Positions 1 to 9,127 of a stretch of DNA of 64,000 bases are shown here, one piece after another (the stretch's first letter is position 1; the number at the start of each line of letters is the position of its first letter). Location: NCBI RefSeq assembly GCF_000695795.1, contig NZ_JNCA01000009.1, forward strand, positions 62,001 to 126,000. The letters run 5' to 3'. The position numbers and the translations under genes are program-made. The notes beneath the pieces were generated by a model. That model did not search any database. It was not told the DNA's origin and was given only the letters and a program-made list of their open reading frames with translations. This DNA comes from Flavobacterium seoulense. GTDB taxonomy: Bacteria; Bacteroidota; Bacteroidia; Flavobacteriales; Flavobacteriaceae.

Positions 1-1
1 T

Positions 2-1384
2 GCCGGAAAGACTGATTTTTTAGGTATTGGAGGAAAAGAACAGGTAATTATGAGTAAAACAGGAATGTACATTCCTAAAAGCAAAGATGAACTTGCTGTT
101 GTGATTACCAAAGATATTGGAACCATGGGTTATGCCGAAGTTTTAAAGGAACTAGGCGATTTTGGTTTTTTTCCAAAAAAAGAAAATACCTATTGGGAAA
201 CTCCTTTTGCAACTTACAATTATGATAACTATAGTTTTGAAAAAGCTGTAGCACAAGCTTCAATTGACAAACGAAATTATAACATTCCACCTTATAATAC
301 TATAGTGCCCGATTTGAGTTATTTAGTCGAAACTCAAAATAACGTTTGGTTATTAGCCATTGACGGAAATGTGTATGTGCCAAAAGAAGCCGTAAAAGAA
401 AATCCTAAAAATCCATTGAATTATAATGGTCCGGGAGTGGGGTACAATACAGTTTTGACTCATAAAAAACATCTCATAAGCTGGGCAAGAAAAGTAGTCG
501 AAGAAGCAAAGAAAAAAGGAAAAACGCTTATTGCTTTTAGTCATTATCCTATGGTGGAATTTAATGATGACGCTTCGGAAATGATGAAGCAGTTATTTGG
601 CGAAGATAAAATGCAGTTGCACAGAGTTCCAAGTGAAGAAGTAGCGCAAATTTTTGCTAATGCAGGAGTACAGCTTCATTTTGCAGGGCACATGCACATA
701 AATGATACCGGAGTTCGAAAGTATGATAATGGTAAAGGATTATTTAATATTCAAATTCCATCGCTGGCGGCATATATTCCAGGATATAAAATTTTGACAA
801 TCAAAAATAAAAATAAGGTAGAAATAAATACGGTTATTATTGATTCGGTTCCCGGATTTAAAACGCTTTTTCCTTTGTACGAACAGGAATATGCTTATTT
901 AAAAAATAGTAATGATCCTAAAATATGGGACAAAGGAATATTACAAGCCAAAAATTATCAGGAATTTACTAATTGGCATTTAAAAGAATTGGTTCGAAGC
1001 CGATTTCTTGAGAAAGATTGGCCTGTAGAATTCAAAGATTATATGTTGAAAACTACAGCAAAAGACTTAATGACTTTAGCTCATGTTTCTGCTTCGAAAA
1101 AAGAAAAATACAAGAACGAAAACTGGACTGGTTTTGATTTTATTTTTGATTATCATCGAATGTATTCTGCAGATGAATTAGCGTTAAAGGACATTGGCGT
1201 TAAGCGAATAAATCAATACAAAATAATTATAGATTCGTATAAAAAACAGTATCAATTGTTAGAAAAGCCTACTGCAATCCAAACTTCTTTTTATGAGTTT
1301 TGCTCCATTTTTGAAAAGTTTTTAAAAGCTGCTCCATCTGATAAATTTATTATAAATTTGAAACGGAATAGTATTCGCAATTAA
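2..1384 (+). CDS. Metallophosphoesterase (calcineurin-like), 5' end cut by window
   Basis: The reading frame is open from the first bases of the window without a stop, so the gene starts upstream and the N-terminal metal-binding motifs are missing. What remains shows later motifs of the calcineurin-like phosphoesterase fold: AFSHYPM (about residue 165 counted from the ATG at 50) and HFAGHMHIND (about 218), the GHxH metal-ligand motif. A C-terminal region of about 200 residues rich in Lys and aromatic residues follows and I do not recognise it. The gene ends 38 bases before the regulator start, so the two may be cotranscribed. Substrate is unknown; a role in the pectin locus is only suggested by position. 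Confidence 0.75.
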   Translation, partial: AGKTDFLGIGGKEQVIMSKTGMYIPKSKDELAVVITKDIGTMGYAEVLKELGDFGFFPKKENTYWETPFATYNYDNYSFEKAVAQASIDKRNYNIPPYNTIVPDLSYLVETQNNVWLLAIDGNVYVPKEAVKENPKNPLNYNGPGVGYNTVLTHKKHLISWARKVVEEAKKKGKTLIAFSHYPMVEFNDDASEMMKQLFGEDKMQLHRVPSEEVAQIFANAGVQLHFAGHMHINDTGVRKYDNGKGLFNIQIPSLAAYIPGYKILTIKNKNKVEINTVIIDSVPGFKTLFPLYEQEYAYLKNSNDPKIWDKGILQAKNYQEFTNWHLKELVRSRFLEKDWPVEFKDYMLKTTAKDLMTLAHVSASKKEKYKNENWTGFDFIFDYHRMYSADELALKDIGVKRINQYKIIIDSYKKQYQLLEKPTAIQTSFYEFCSIFEKFLKAAPSDKFIINLKRNSIRN

Positions 1385-1422
1385 ATTTGTTCAAAAACCA
1401 AACCATCCAACCAAACCAACTT

Positions 1423-4400
1423 ATGAAATCTAAAGTAATTATAGTTTTCCTTCTATTGATTACTGTGTCCAAACTTGTGGGACAGAATATAAAATTCGAG
1501 CATTATAATGAAAATAATGGACTTTCGTATAATTCGGTAAGACATATTGTTCAGGATAAGAACGGTTTTATGTGGCTGGGAACTTTCTTTGGTTTGAATC
1601 GTTTTGACGGTTATCAGTTTAAGCCTTATATGAGTTCTGAATTTGGAAAAAACAAACTCTATAATGATGATATTACTGCACTAGAACTTGATGAAGCTTC
1701 GCATGATTTATGGATAGGAACCAGAAAAGGGCTTACGCTTTATCAAATGGATACCAATGTTTTTACTACTTTTTTTAATAAAAAAAACGATCCAAATAGC
1801 TTGCCTGAGGACGAAATTCGTTCGGTTCATGTAGATAAATTCAAGAGAGTCTGGGTAGGAACAATGTCTAAAGGAGTTGCTGTTTATTCTCCAAAAGAGC
1901 AGCGTTTTTCAAAGATTAATATCAAAGGATTTGATTATATCAAAGAGATATTTCAGGATAAAAAAGGAAATATCTGGATAGGAAGTTTTGGTAAAGGATC
2001 AGTAGCTAAAATTATATTAGGAACAAAAGGCGAAATTTTAAAGATTACTACTTATACCTTATCAATTCCTAATTCCAATCAAAAAAATCCATACATCAAT
2101 TTTATATATGAAGATGTAAAAGCGGATATTTTTGTAGGGACGAGGGACGGACTTTACAAGTTAAACAAAGCAAAAAACTTATTTGAAAATCTGTACATAA
2201 ACGATGCCGTTTTAAGAAATAAGTTAGGACCTTATTTTATTTCTGTCGCTCAGGCTCCTGATGGGAAATATTGGTTAGGAACTCTGGGAGGACTTGTGGT
2301 TTGTGATCAGTTAGAAAATGTAGCCAATGGAAATTTCCAACGTTATTACTCTAAACTTACTGATGATAGTTCGTTAGTAGGGAATTTAGTTAATTCTTTA
2401 TATTTCGATAAAACAGGAGTTTTATGGATAGGAACCGAAGACGGTTTAGATAAATATGACCCTTATGGCGATCAGTTTAAAATTAGTAAGGACATTTCAC
2501 TGTATAATGACAATCAAAAACCTAATATTAGAGGATTTGCAAAAACTTATGATGGAAACGTCATAGCAGCAACAAGATACAACGGGCTTTTTGTTTCCAG
2601 AGATAAATCTTTCGTTCCGTTACATAATAGCAAAAACGATATTGCCAGTGTTTACTCGAATGATGGAAAAACGGTATATTGCGGTTTGTGGAATGGAGAA
2701 ATAGTAGTCTATAATTATTTATCAAATAGTTCTAGATTAGTTGATGTGGGAATTAAAAACTCTCCGATAATTTCTTTTTTAGTTGTTGACGAAAATACTT
2801 TGGTGGTAGGTTCTTTTGGAGAAGGCGCTGTAATTGTAGATCCAAAAACATTAGATGTTAAAGTGCCAAAAGGTGTTTTATTGCCTAATTTCCAAATTAG
2901 TAAAATTAAGGCCGACAGATTTAAAAATTTATGGTTCGCTACCGAAACGGGTGTTGCTAAGTATAATTTAAAGACCAAAAAACTTAAGATTTATTTAAAA
3001 GGAGAAGATGAAAAAATAGGACTTCCGGCTAATTATGTCAGTGATATTTTGATTGATACCAACGGAGATATCTGGGTAGCAACAGTGAAAGGTTTAGGGA
3101 TTTATGATGCTAAAAAAGATAATTTTATTCCTATTCTGGAACCTAAAGAACTATATGGTAAGTGGATTACCGATTTAGAAATGGACAATGATGGTTATTT
3201 ATGGTTAAATATTAATAACAATAGTATTGCCCGATACAAAAAGAAATCAAAAAAGATAAATATTTATTATGTTGATAGCGGAAACCGATTAGATGTTTTT
3301 AGCTCTAAAGGATTTTACAGTTTAAATAATTCGACTATTTATTTAGGTGGTAAAAATGGTATTATCTATTTTTCTGCCGATAAGATAAAAGAGAATAAAA
3401 TTTCTCCACAACCTATTATTACCGAGTTCAAAGTTCAAAACGAAGAAGTTTTTCCAGGAGTAGAAATTAACGGTCAAATTCCATTTTATAAAGATATTAA
3501 TAGCAATAAAGAGGTAGAACTTAATTTTGATAATCGAAATTTTTCTATTCAGTTTTCGACACCTTCCTATACAAATGAGAGGCTTAATAAGTTTGAGTAT
3601 ATGCTCGAAGGTTTTGATAAAAACTGGATTACAACTACCAGTGATGCAAGAACAATTCAGTACACCAACTTGAATCCAAATAAATACGTTTTTAAAATAA
3701 GAGCCAGTAATAGTGATGGTGTGTGGAGTAAAACGAAGGCTTATAATATCACGATTTTATCTCCTTTTTGGACAAATACTAAAATTTTCCTGTTATTGAT
3801 TTTGTTGTTTTCAGTGTCAGCTTATTATATTAGAAAAGAAATTAGATCCCGAATTAAATTACGACAAGCGCTTTTATTAGAAAGAGTGAAAAGAGACAGT
3901 GATGAACGTTTGTCTAATGAAAAATTACAGTTTTTCACGAACATTTCTCATGAATTAAGAACACCTTTAACTTTGATTTTAGGTCCTGCGAAACAATTAT
4001 TAGAACAGGAAGAAGGTTTTGATTATGATAAATCGAAGCTGCATTTAATTTATCAAAATGCAAGTAGGTTGTTATTGTTAGTAAATCAAATTCTTGATTT
4101 TAGAAAAGCACAATCGGGAGAGTTAAAGCTAAAAGTTTCTAAAACTGAAATTATTGCTAACACCCAAACAGTTTTTGATTCGTTTAGACAATTAGCTCAG
4201 GAAAAAGAAATTAATTTTCATTTTAATTACGAAATTGAAAGTCTCGAAGGCTGGATTGATGTAGATAAATACCATAAAATTTTATACAATTTACTATCGA
4301 ATGCTTTAAAGTTTACTAACAATTTTGGAACTGTAGATTTATTTATTGGAGTAAAGGAAAATGATGGAGAAAATAAATTGATTGTGGAAGTAAGTGATGA

Positions 4401-5454
4401 TGGTATTGGAATTCCATTAGAAAGTCAGAAAAAGATTTTTTCCAGATTCTATCAGGTAAAAACCAGTAAAAAGAACAATACAGGTTCAGGAATTGGTTTG
4501 TCATTAGTGATTTCTTTAGTTGAGGTACACCGCGGGCATTTGAAATTAAAAAGTGTTCCATTGCAGGGAAGTACTTTTACATTTGAATTACCTATTTCTA
4601 AAAGCAGTTATAAAAAGAGTGAGGTTTTTGATATTGAATACAAAGAAGCCGAGGTGGAGTACGCTCCTCTGGATACTGTAAAGAAACCCAATCAAAATAC
4701 AGAACTAAAACAGAATATTTTAGTAATTGAAGACAATGCCGAACTTCGTTTTTTTATTGTTGATTATTTATCAGATTACTATAAAGTGTATCAGGCCGAA
4801 AATGGTGATGAAGGACTGCATCTTTGTAAAAAAATAAAACCGGCACTTTGTGTTGTCGATGCGATGATGCCGGTTATGGGAGGTTTTCAGTTTGTCGAAA
4901 CTTTGAAAAGCGATGAGGAAATTAGTCATACCGCATTAATTATGTTAACAGCATTGTCTGAAAATGAAAACAAGATTAAAGGTTATAATTTAGGAGTTGA
5001 TGAATATATGGTCAAACCATTTGATCCTTCATTGTTAAAAACCCGAATTGATAATATTATAAAAACCCGAATTGAGTTAAAACAAAAATTTTCAGGTGAG
5101 ATAGAAAGTGATGTGGCAACCTTAACACATTCACAATTAGATGTCGATTTTATCGCGAGTATTACAGGTTTAATCGAAGAAAAAATTAGTGATCCGGAAC
5201 TTACTGCTAATTTTATGTGTGCTGAACTAGGAATGAGTTCGTCTAAATTGTATCGAAAAATAAAACAATTGACTGATTTGTCTCCTAATGAATTTATACG
5301 CACCGTTCGTCTTAAAAAAGCAGCGCAATTACTCAAATTAAAAACATACAATGTTTCAGAAGTAGCTGACAAGGTAGGTTTTAATGATCCTTTGTATTTT
5401 AGCAGATGTTTTAAAAAACAATTTGGTTATTCTCCAAGCCGATTGATTAAGTGA
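1423..5454 (+). CDS. Hybrid two-component system regulator (HTCS): sensor, histidine kinase, receiver, AraC-type HTH
   Basis: Single-polypeptide sensor-regulator typical of Bacteroidota polysaccharide loci. In order it shows a signal peptide, a long periplasmic beta-propeller built of Reg_prop repeats (recurring WLGT, WIGT, WVGT and LWIGTEDGL motifs, about residues 25-680), a Y_Y_Y domain (about 700-780), one membrane helix near 795, a HisKA domain with phospho-acceptor His at residue 843 (ISHELRTP), an HATPase domain (LLSNALKFT, DDGIGIP, GSGIGLSL), a receiver with phospho-acceptor Asp near 1146 (VVDAMMPVMGG) and a C-terminal AraC-type helix-turn-helix ending in YFSRCFKKQFGYSPSRL. The frame is open from a TTG at 1387, but the ATG at 1423 gives a proper signal peptide and is preferred. 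By family knowledge the propeller binds an oligosaccharide and the HTH activates locus genes; which pectin fragment is not visible. Confidence 0.93.
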   Translation: MKSKVIIVFLLLITVSKLVGQNIKFEHYNENNGLSYNSVRHIVQDKNGFMWLGTFFGLNRFDGYQFKPYMSSEFGKNKLYNDDITALELDEASHDLWIGTRKGLTLYQMDTNVFTTFFNKKNDPNSLPEDEIRSVHVDKFKRVWVGTMSKGVAVYSPKEQRFSKINIKGFDYIKEIFQDKKGNIWIGSFGKGSVAKIILGTKGEILKITTYTLSIPNSNQKNPYINFIYEDVKADIFVGTRDGLYKLNKAKNLFENLYINDAVLRNKLGPYFISVAQAPDGKYWLGTLGGLVVCDQLENVANGNFQRYYSKLTDDSSLVGNLVNSLYFDKTGVLWIGTEDGLDKYDPYGDQFKISKDISLYNDNQKPNIRGFAKTYDGNVIAATRYNGLFVSRDKSFVPLHNSKNDIASVYSNDGKTVYCGLWNGEIVVYNYLSNSSRLVDVGIKNSPIISFLVVDENTLVVGSFGEGAVIVDPKTLDVKVPKGVLLPNFQISKIKADRFKNLWFATETGVAKYNLKTKKLKIYLKGEDEKIGLPANYVSDILIDTNGDIWVATVKGLGIYDAKKDNFIPILEPKELYGKWITDLEMDNDGYLWLNINNNSIARYKKKSKKINIYYVDSGNRLDVFSSKGFYSLNNSTIYLGGKNGIIYFSADKIKENKISPQPIITEFKVQNEEVFPGVEINGQIPFYKDINSNKEVELNFDNRNFSIQFSTPSYTNERLNKFEYMLEGFDKNWITTTSDARTIQYTNLNPNKYVFKIRASNSDGVWSKTKAYNITILSPFWTNTKIFLLLILLFSVSAYYIRKEIRSRIKLRQALLLERVKRDSDERLSNEKLQFFTNISHELRTPLTLILGPAKQLLEQEEGFDYDKSKLHLIYQNASRLLLLVNQILDFRKAQSGELKLKVSKTEIIANTQTVFDSFRQLAQEKEINFHFNYEIESLEGWIDVDKYHKILYNLLSNALKFTNNFGTVDLFIGVKENDGENKLIVEVSDDGIGIPLESQKKIFSRFYQVKTSKKNNTGSGIGLSLVISLVEVHRGHLKLKSVPLQGSTFTFELPISKSSYKKSEVFDIEYKEAEVEYAPLDTVKKPNQNTELKQNILVIEDNAELRFFIVDYLSDYYKVYQAENGDEGLHLCKKIKPALCVVDAMMPVMGGFQFVETLKSDEEISHTALIMLTALSENENKIKGYNLGVDEYMVKPFDPSLLKTRIDNIIKTRIELKQKFSGEIESDVATLTHSQLDVDFIASITGLIEEKISDPELTANFMCAELGMSSSKLYRKIKQLTDLSPNEFIRTVRLKKAAQLLKLKTYNVSEVADKVGFNDPLYFSRCFKKQFGYSPSRLIK

Positions 5455-5682
5455 TTTTTTTAATCATTTAATGCTTAGAACAACTCAGATTTAAACATTT
5501 CTTTGTTCAATTTCATTTTTAACGAATATTCAATAAAAATTAATTTTTTGGCATAATTTTGGTTGAATAGTTTCGCTAATTATAGAATTTAATATATAAA
5601 TTAGCGGATGTTTAAATTAAGGGTTTAATTTTTAAATAATATGTTTATTTATGTTAGATTTTTTTAATTTTAAGAGAAAACA
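5455..5682. other. AT-rich intergenic stretch, no gene seen
   Basis: First part of the 425-base gap between the HTCS and the transporter gene. No open frame of convincing length and no strong terminator hairpin after the HTCS stop was found. A sequence TAATTTTG at 5554-5561 fits the Bacteroidota -7 element but has no well-spaced partner. The rest of the gap holds the promoter/operator described in the next entry and an AT-rich 5' leader. Confidence 0.5.
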
Positions 5683-5727
5683 TTTGTGTTTCAATTATTA
5701 AGAATTACATTTGTGTAATCGATTGCA
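5683..5727 (+). promoter_or_regulatory. Promoter of the hexuronate transporter gene with abutting LacI-type operator
   Basis: A TTTG at 5683-5686 and TACATTTG at 5706-5713, 19 bases apart, match the Bacteroidota -33/-7 promoter pattern (TTTG, TAnnTTTG). Directly behind lies TGTAATCGATTGCA (5714-5727), a 14-base palindrome with one broken pair, covering the expected transcription start. The same palindrome abuts the -7 element at 7444 and 16854, so it is best read as the operator of the LacI protein at 15581-16603. Repressor identity is inferred. Confidence 0.75.
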
Positions 5728-5879
5728 TCATCTTTTGCAGATTATTGTTCGTTTGCAGCTATGATTTAATAGATTGTTTATTAGTTTTTTACCTTTTTTA
5801 TAGCTTTAATGGCTGTTTTTTAGGCTTGTACTGAATATTTAAATTTAACCAAATATAATATATTTAAAAATCTCTGATT

Positions 5880-7325
5880 ATGAATCAAACAAACAAGGCT
5901 GTTGGAAACTATCGTTGGACTATATGTTCGTTATTGTTTTTTGCAACTACTATTAATTATTTAGACAGACAAGTACTGTCTTTAACATGGAACGATTTTA
6001 TTGCACCTGAGTTTCATTGGACAAATAACGATTACGGAAATATTACAGCTTTGTTCTCTATCTTTTATGCAGTTTCTTTGCTCTTTGCAGGGAAGTTTGT
6101 AGACTGGATGGATACTAAAAAAGGTTTTCTTTGGGCAATTGGAGTTTGGTCTATAGGTGCTTGTTTACATGCTTTTGCAGGAATTGCAACTTCTGGAATT
6201 ATAACAGGAAACTGGTTTGTAGGTTTTGAAGGGGCTAAAGAAGCTATTGAAACTGTGAACGATACGGCTCTGGTAATTAATGTAAGTGTTACTTTGTTTA
6301 TTTTTGCTCGTTTTGTTTTGGCAGTTGGAGAGGCTGGGAACTTTCCTGCGGCAATTAAAACTACAGCTGAATATTTTCCTAAAAAAGACAGAGCTTTTGC
6401 TACTAGTATTTTTAACGCCGGAGCAACAGTAGGAGCATTGGCTGCGCCAATTACAATTCCTTTTATTGCAAAATCTTTTGGATGGGAAATGTCATTCATC
6501 ATTATTGGTGCTTTAGGATTTGTTTGGATGGGATTCTGGATTTTTATGTATGATAAACCAGAAAGACACTCAAGAGTGAATGCTGGTGAATTAGAATATA
6601 TTCAACAAGATGATGTTGCTGATAGTAAAATAGCAGGTTATGTTCCTGAAACGACTACAAAAGTAAGTTTTAAAGATTGTTTTAAATACAAACAAACATG
6701 GGCTTTTGCTTTTGGTAAATTCATGACTGATGGTGTTTGGTGGTTTTTCTTATTCTGGACTCCGGCTTATTTAAGTTCAGTTTACGGAATGGATTCTACA
6801 GAAGCAGCTTTCCCGTTATTTGTATTGTATATGATAACATTGTTGTCAATTATTGGAGGTTGGTTGCCAACTTATTTCGTAGAGAAAAAAGGAATGAATC
6901 CTTATGAAGGAAGAATGAAAGCAATGTTGATATTTGCATTTTTTCCTCTACTAGCATTAGTGGCTCAGCCATTAGGTTATATTTCTTATTGGTTGCCGGT
7001 AATTATAATTGGTATTGCAGGTGCAGCACACCAGGCTTGGTCTGCTAATATTTTTACAACTGTAGGAGATATGTTTCCTAAAAAAGCAATTGCAACAATT
7101 ACTGGTATTGGTGGTTTAGCGGGTGGCTTAGGATCTACAGTTATTAATAAAGGATCAGGAGTTTTGTTTGATTATACTAAAGAAACAGATATGGTTTTCC
7201 TAGGCTTTAAAGGTATAGAAGCAGGTTACTTTATTATCTTCTCTATTTGTGCAGTGTGTTATTTAATAGGTTGGGCGGTTATGAAATCGTTAGTGCCTAA
7301 ATATGCTCCAATAACTGATTTGTAA
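5880..7325 (+). CDS. MFS transporter, hexuronate (galacturonate/glucuronate) type
   Basis: A 481-residue protein with about twelve hydrophobic segments. The first segment region NYLDRQVLSL and the following DWMDTKKGF loop resemble ExuT-type anion:cation symporters that take up galacturonate and glucuronate across the inner membrane. A loop insertion of about 40 residues between segments 3 and 4 (FVGFEGAKEAIETVND) is longer than in enterobacterial ExuT. It stands alone between its own operator-controlled promoter and a strong terminator at 7343, yet precedes the catabolic operon that uses its substrate. Galacturonate as the main substrate is inferred from the neighbouring uxaC, uxaB and uxaA genes; unsaturated galacturonate or its keto products are also possible. 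Confidence 0.85.
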   Translation: MNQTNKAVGNYRWTICSLLFFATTINYLDRQVLSLTWNDFIAPEFHWTNNDYGNITALFSIFYAVSLLFAGKFVDWMDTKKGFLWAIGVWSIGACLHAFAGIATSGIITGNWFVGFEGAKEAIETVNDTALVINVSVTLFIFARFVLAVGEAGNFPAAIKTTAEYFPKKDRAFATSIFNAGATVGALAAPITIPFIAKSFGWEMSFIIIGALGFVWMGFWIFMYDKPERHSRVNAGELEYIQQDDVADSKIAGYVPETTTKVSFKDCFKYKQTWAFAFGKFMTDGVWWFFLFWTPAYLSSVYGMDSTEAAFPLFVLYMITLLSIIGGWLPTYFVEKKGMNPYEGRMKAMLIFAFFPLLALVAQPLGYISYWLPVIIIGIAGAAHQAWSANIFTTVGDMFPKKAIATITGIGGLAGGLGSTVINKGSGVLFDYTKETDMVFLGFKGIEAGYFIIFSICAVCYLIGWAVMKSLVPKYAPITDL

Positions 7326-7342
7326 AAAGAATAAATAAAAAA

Positions 7343-7372
7343 GGCTCTCTTAAGTTTAAGAGGGCTTTTTTT
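7343..7372 (+). terminator. Intrinsic terminator after the transporter gene
   Basis: Inverted repeat with arms GCTCTCTTAA and TTAAGAGGGC (one G-T pair) followed by a run of seven T. It separates the transporter transcript from the kduI operon. Confidence 0.8.
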
Positions 7373-7437
7373 GGTTTTTTAACTTTTTGTCAACAACTTG
7401 TTTTCATAAAAGTAGATATAAAAATAAATTAAATTAA

Positions 7438-7457
7438 TACCTTTGTAATCGATTACA
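7438..7457 (+). promoter_or_regulatory. Promoter -7 element and LacI-type operator of the kduI operon
   Basis: TACCTTTG (7438-7445) fits the TAnnTTTG element. It overlaps the perfect 14-base palindrome TGTAATCGATTACA (7444-7457) by two bases. The ATG of kduI is only 16 bases further on, so the 5' leader would be very short. No clear -33 TTTG is seen at the usual distance. Confidence 0.7.
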
Positions 7458-7473
7458 TTAAAACAGAATAATT

Positions 7474-8313
7474 ATGGCGAATTATAGTTCTAGATACGCT
7501 TCTAGCCCTCAAGCAGTAAAACAATATGATACTAAGCAATTAAGAGATGAATTTTTGATTGATAACTTAATGCAGGAAGATGAACTTACATTTACTTACT
7601 CGCATTATGATAGATATATCACAGGTTCAGCAGTTCCTGTTACTAAAGATTTAGTTCTTGAAACAATCGATCCTTTAAAGTCAAGCTATTTTTTAGAGCG
7701 TAGAGAAATTGGAATCATCAATGTAGGAGGACATGGTTCTGTTGTTGTTGAAGGGGAAACGTACGAACTAGGATTTAAAGATGCTTTATATATTGGTAGC
7801 GGAAATAAAGAAGTAATATTTAAAAGTGCAGATGCTAAAAATCCTGCTAAGTTTTATATTAATTCTGCTCCGGCTCACACCTCTTATCCTACAGCAAAAG
7901 TAAGTTTAGCTGAAGCTAATAAATTACACTTGGGTACGATGGAAACAGCTAATCACCGTACAGTAAACCAAATGATTATTGGAAGTGTGGTAACTACTTG
8001 TCAATTGCAAATGGGAATGACTGAATTGAAACCGGGAAGTGTTTGGAATACAATGCCGGCTCACGTTCATGATCGTCGTATGGAAGTGTATTTTTACTTA
8101 GATATTCCGGAAAATCAAGCGGTTTGTCACTTTATGGGTGAACCGCAGGAAACAAGACACATCTGGATGAACAATCACCAGGCAGTAATTTCTCCACCTT
8201 GGTCTATTCACTCAGGAGCTGGAACTTCAAATTATACTTTTATTTGGGGTATGGCTGGTGAAAACCTGGATTACGGAGATATGGATGTTTGTAAAATCAC
8301 TGATTTAAGATAA
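7474..8313 (+). CDS. kduI: 5-dehydro-4-deoxy-D-glucuronate isomerase
   Basis: KduI converts 5-keto-4-deoxyuronate, the product formed from unsaturated galacturonate, to 2,5-diketo-3-deoxygluconate in the cytoplasm. The 279-residue length equals the family norm. The C-terminal cupin carries the expected zinc ligands: HVH of [14 protein letters not shown] (about residues 196-205) and a further His in [11 protein letters not shown]. It is first in an operon with kduD four bases downstream, then uxaC, kdgK and eda, which gives the reaction order of the pathway. Expression probably depends on the operator just upstream. Confidence 0.96.
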   Translation: MANYSSRYASSPQAVKQYDTKQLRDEFLIDNLMQEDELTFTYSHYDRYITGSAVPVTKDLVLETIDPLKSSYFLERREIGIINVGGHGSVVVEGETYELGFKDALYIGSGNKEVIFKSADAKNPAKFYINSAPAHTSYPTAKVSLAEANKLHLGTMETANHRTVNQMIIGSVVTTCQLQMGMTELKPGSVWNTMPAHVHDRRMEVYFYLDIPENQAVCHFMGEPQETRHIWMNNHQAVISPPWSIHSGAGTSNYTFIWGMAGENLDYGDMDVCKITDLR

Positions 8314-8317
8314 AAAA

Positions 8318-9109
8318 ATGACAAATTTATTTGATATACAAGGAAAAGTTGCTCTTATTACAGGAAGTACTCACGGACTGGGAATGGCAATGGCTAAAGG
8401 ATTAGGGCAAGCCGGAGCAACGATTGTTGTAAACGGAAATTCTTCACAGGAAAAAATTGACAATGCTGTAGCAGAATTAAAAAGCGAAGGAATCAACGCT
8501 GTAGGTTATAAATTTAACGTGACTGAAGAGTCACAAGTTAAAGAAGCTGTTGCGAAAATCGAAAGCGAAGTGGGACCAATCGATATCTTAATCAACAATG
8601 CTGGAATCATTAAGAGAATTCCATTGTTAGATATGGAAGTGGCTGATTTTAGAGAAGTTGTTGATATTGATTTAGTGAGTCCTTTTATTGTTTCTAAGTA
8701 TGTTGCTAAAGGAATGATCGATAGAAGACAAGGTAAAATCATCAACATTTGTTCTATGATGAGCGAATTAGGTCGTAGTACTGTTTCGGCTTATGCTGCT
8801 GCCAAAGGTGGTTTGAAAATGCTGACTAAAAATATGGCTACAGAATGGGCTAAATACAATGTGCAAATCAACGGAATTGGTCCTGGGTATTTTGCTACAG
8901 AACAAACAAAACCTATTCGTGTTGACGGTCATCCGTTTAATGATTTTATCATCAGCCGTACGCCAGCTGCTAAATGGGGAGATCCAAGTGATTTAGCCGG
9001 AGCAGCTATCTTTTTGTCATCTAAGGCAAGTGATTTTGTAAACGGTCATATTTTATATGTTGATGGTGGAATTTTAGCTACTATCGGTAAACCATCAAAC
9101 GAAGATTAA
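8318..9109 (+). CDS. kduD: 2-dehydro-3-deoxy-D-gluconate 5-dehydrogenase (SDR)
   Basis: KduD reduces 2,5-diketo-3-deoxygluconate to 2-keto-3-deoxygluconate (KDG) with NAD(P)H. The 263-residue protein is a classical short-chain dehydrogenase: dinucleotide motif TGSTHGLG near residue 16, NNAG motif near 91, catalytic Ser in ICSMMSELG and the YxxxK pair in YAAAKGG near residue 156. It starts four bases after kduI stops, so translation is likely coupled. The paired kduI-kduD order is conserved in pectinolytic bacteria, which supports this over a generic SDR function. Confidence 0.94.
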   Translation: MTNLFDIQGKVALITGSTHGLGMAMAKGLGQAGATIVVNGNSSQEKIDNAVAELKSEGINAVGYKFNVTEESQVKEAVAKIESEVGPIDILINNAGIIKRIPLLDMEVADFREVVDIDLVSPFIVSKYVAKGMIDRRQGKIINICSMMSELGRSTVSAYAAAKGGLKMLTKNMATEWAKYNVQINGIGPGYFATEQTKPIRVDGHPFNDFIISRTPAAKWGDPSDLAGAAIFLSSKASDFVNGHILYVDGGILATIGKPSNED

Positions 9110-9127
9110 TATTTTAAGAAAATTATA

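Noticed and set aside
4983..5372. Minus-strand open frame opposite the HTCS receiver and HTH region
   Set aside because: Antisense shadow of conserved domains, no homology recognised.
6065..6502. Minus-strand open frame of 145 residues opposite the transporter gene
   Set aside because: Mirror of a hydrophobic coding region; composition is typical of an antisense shadow.
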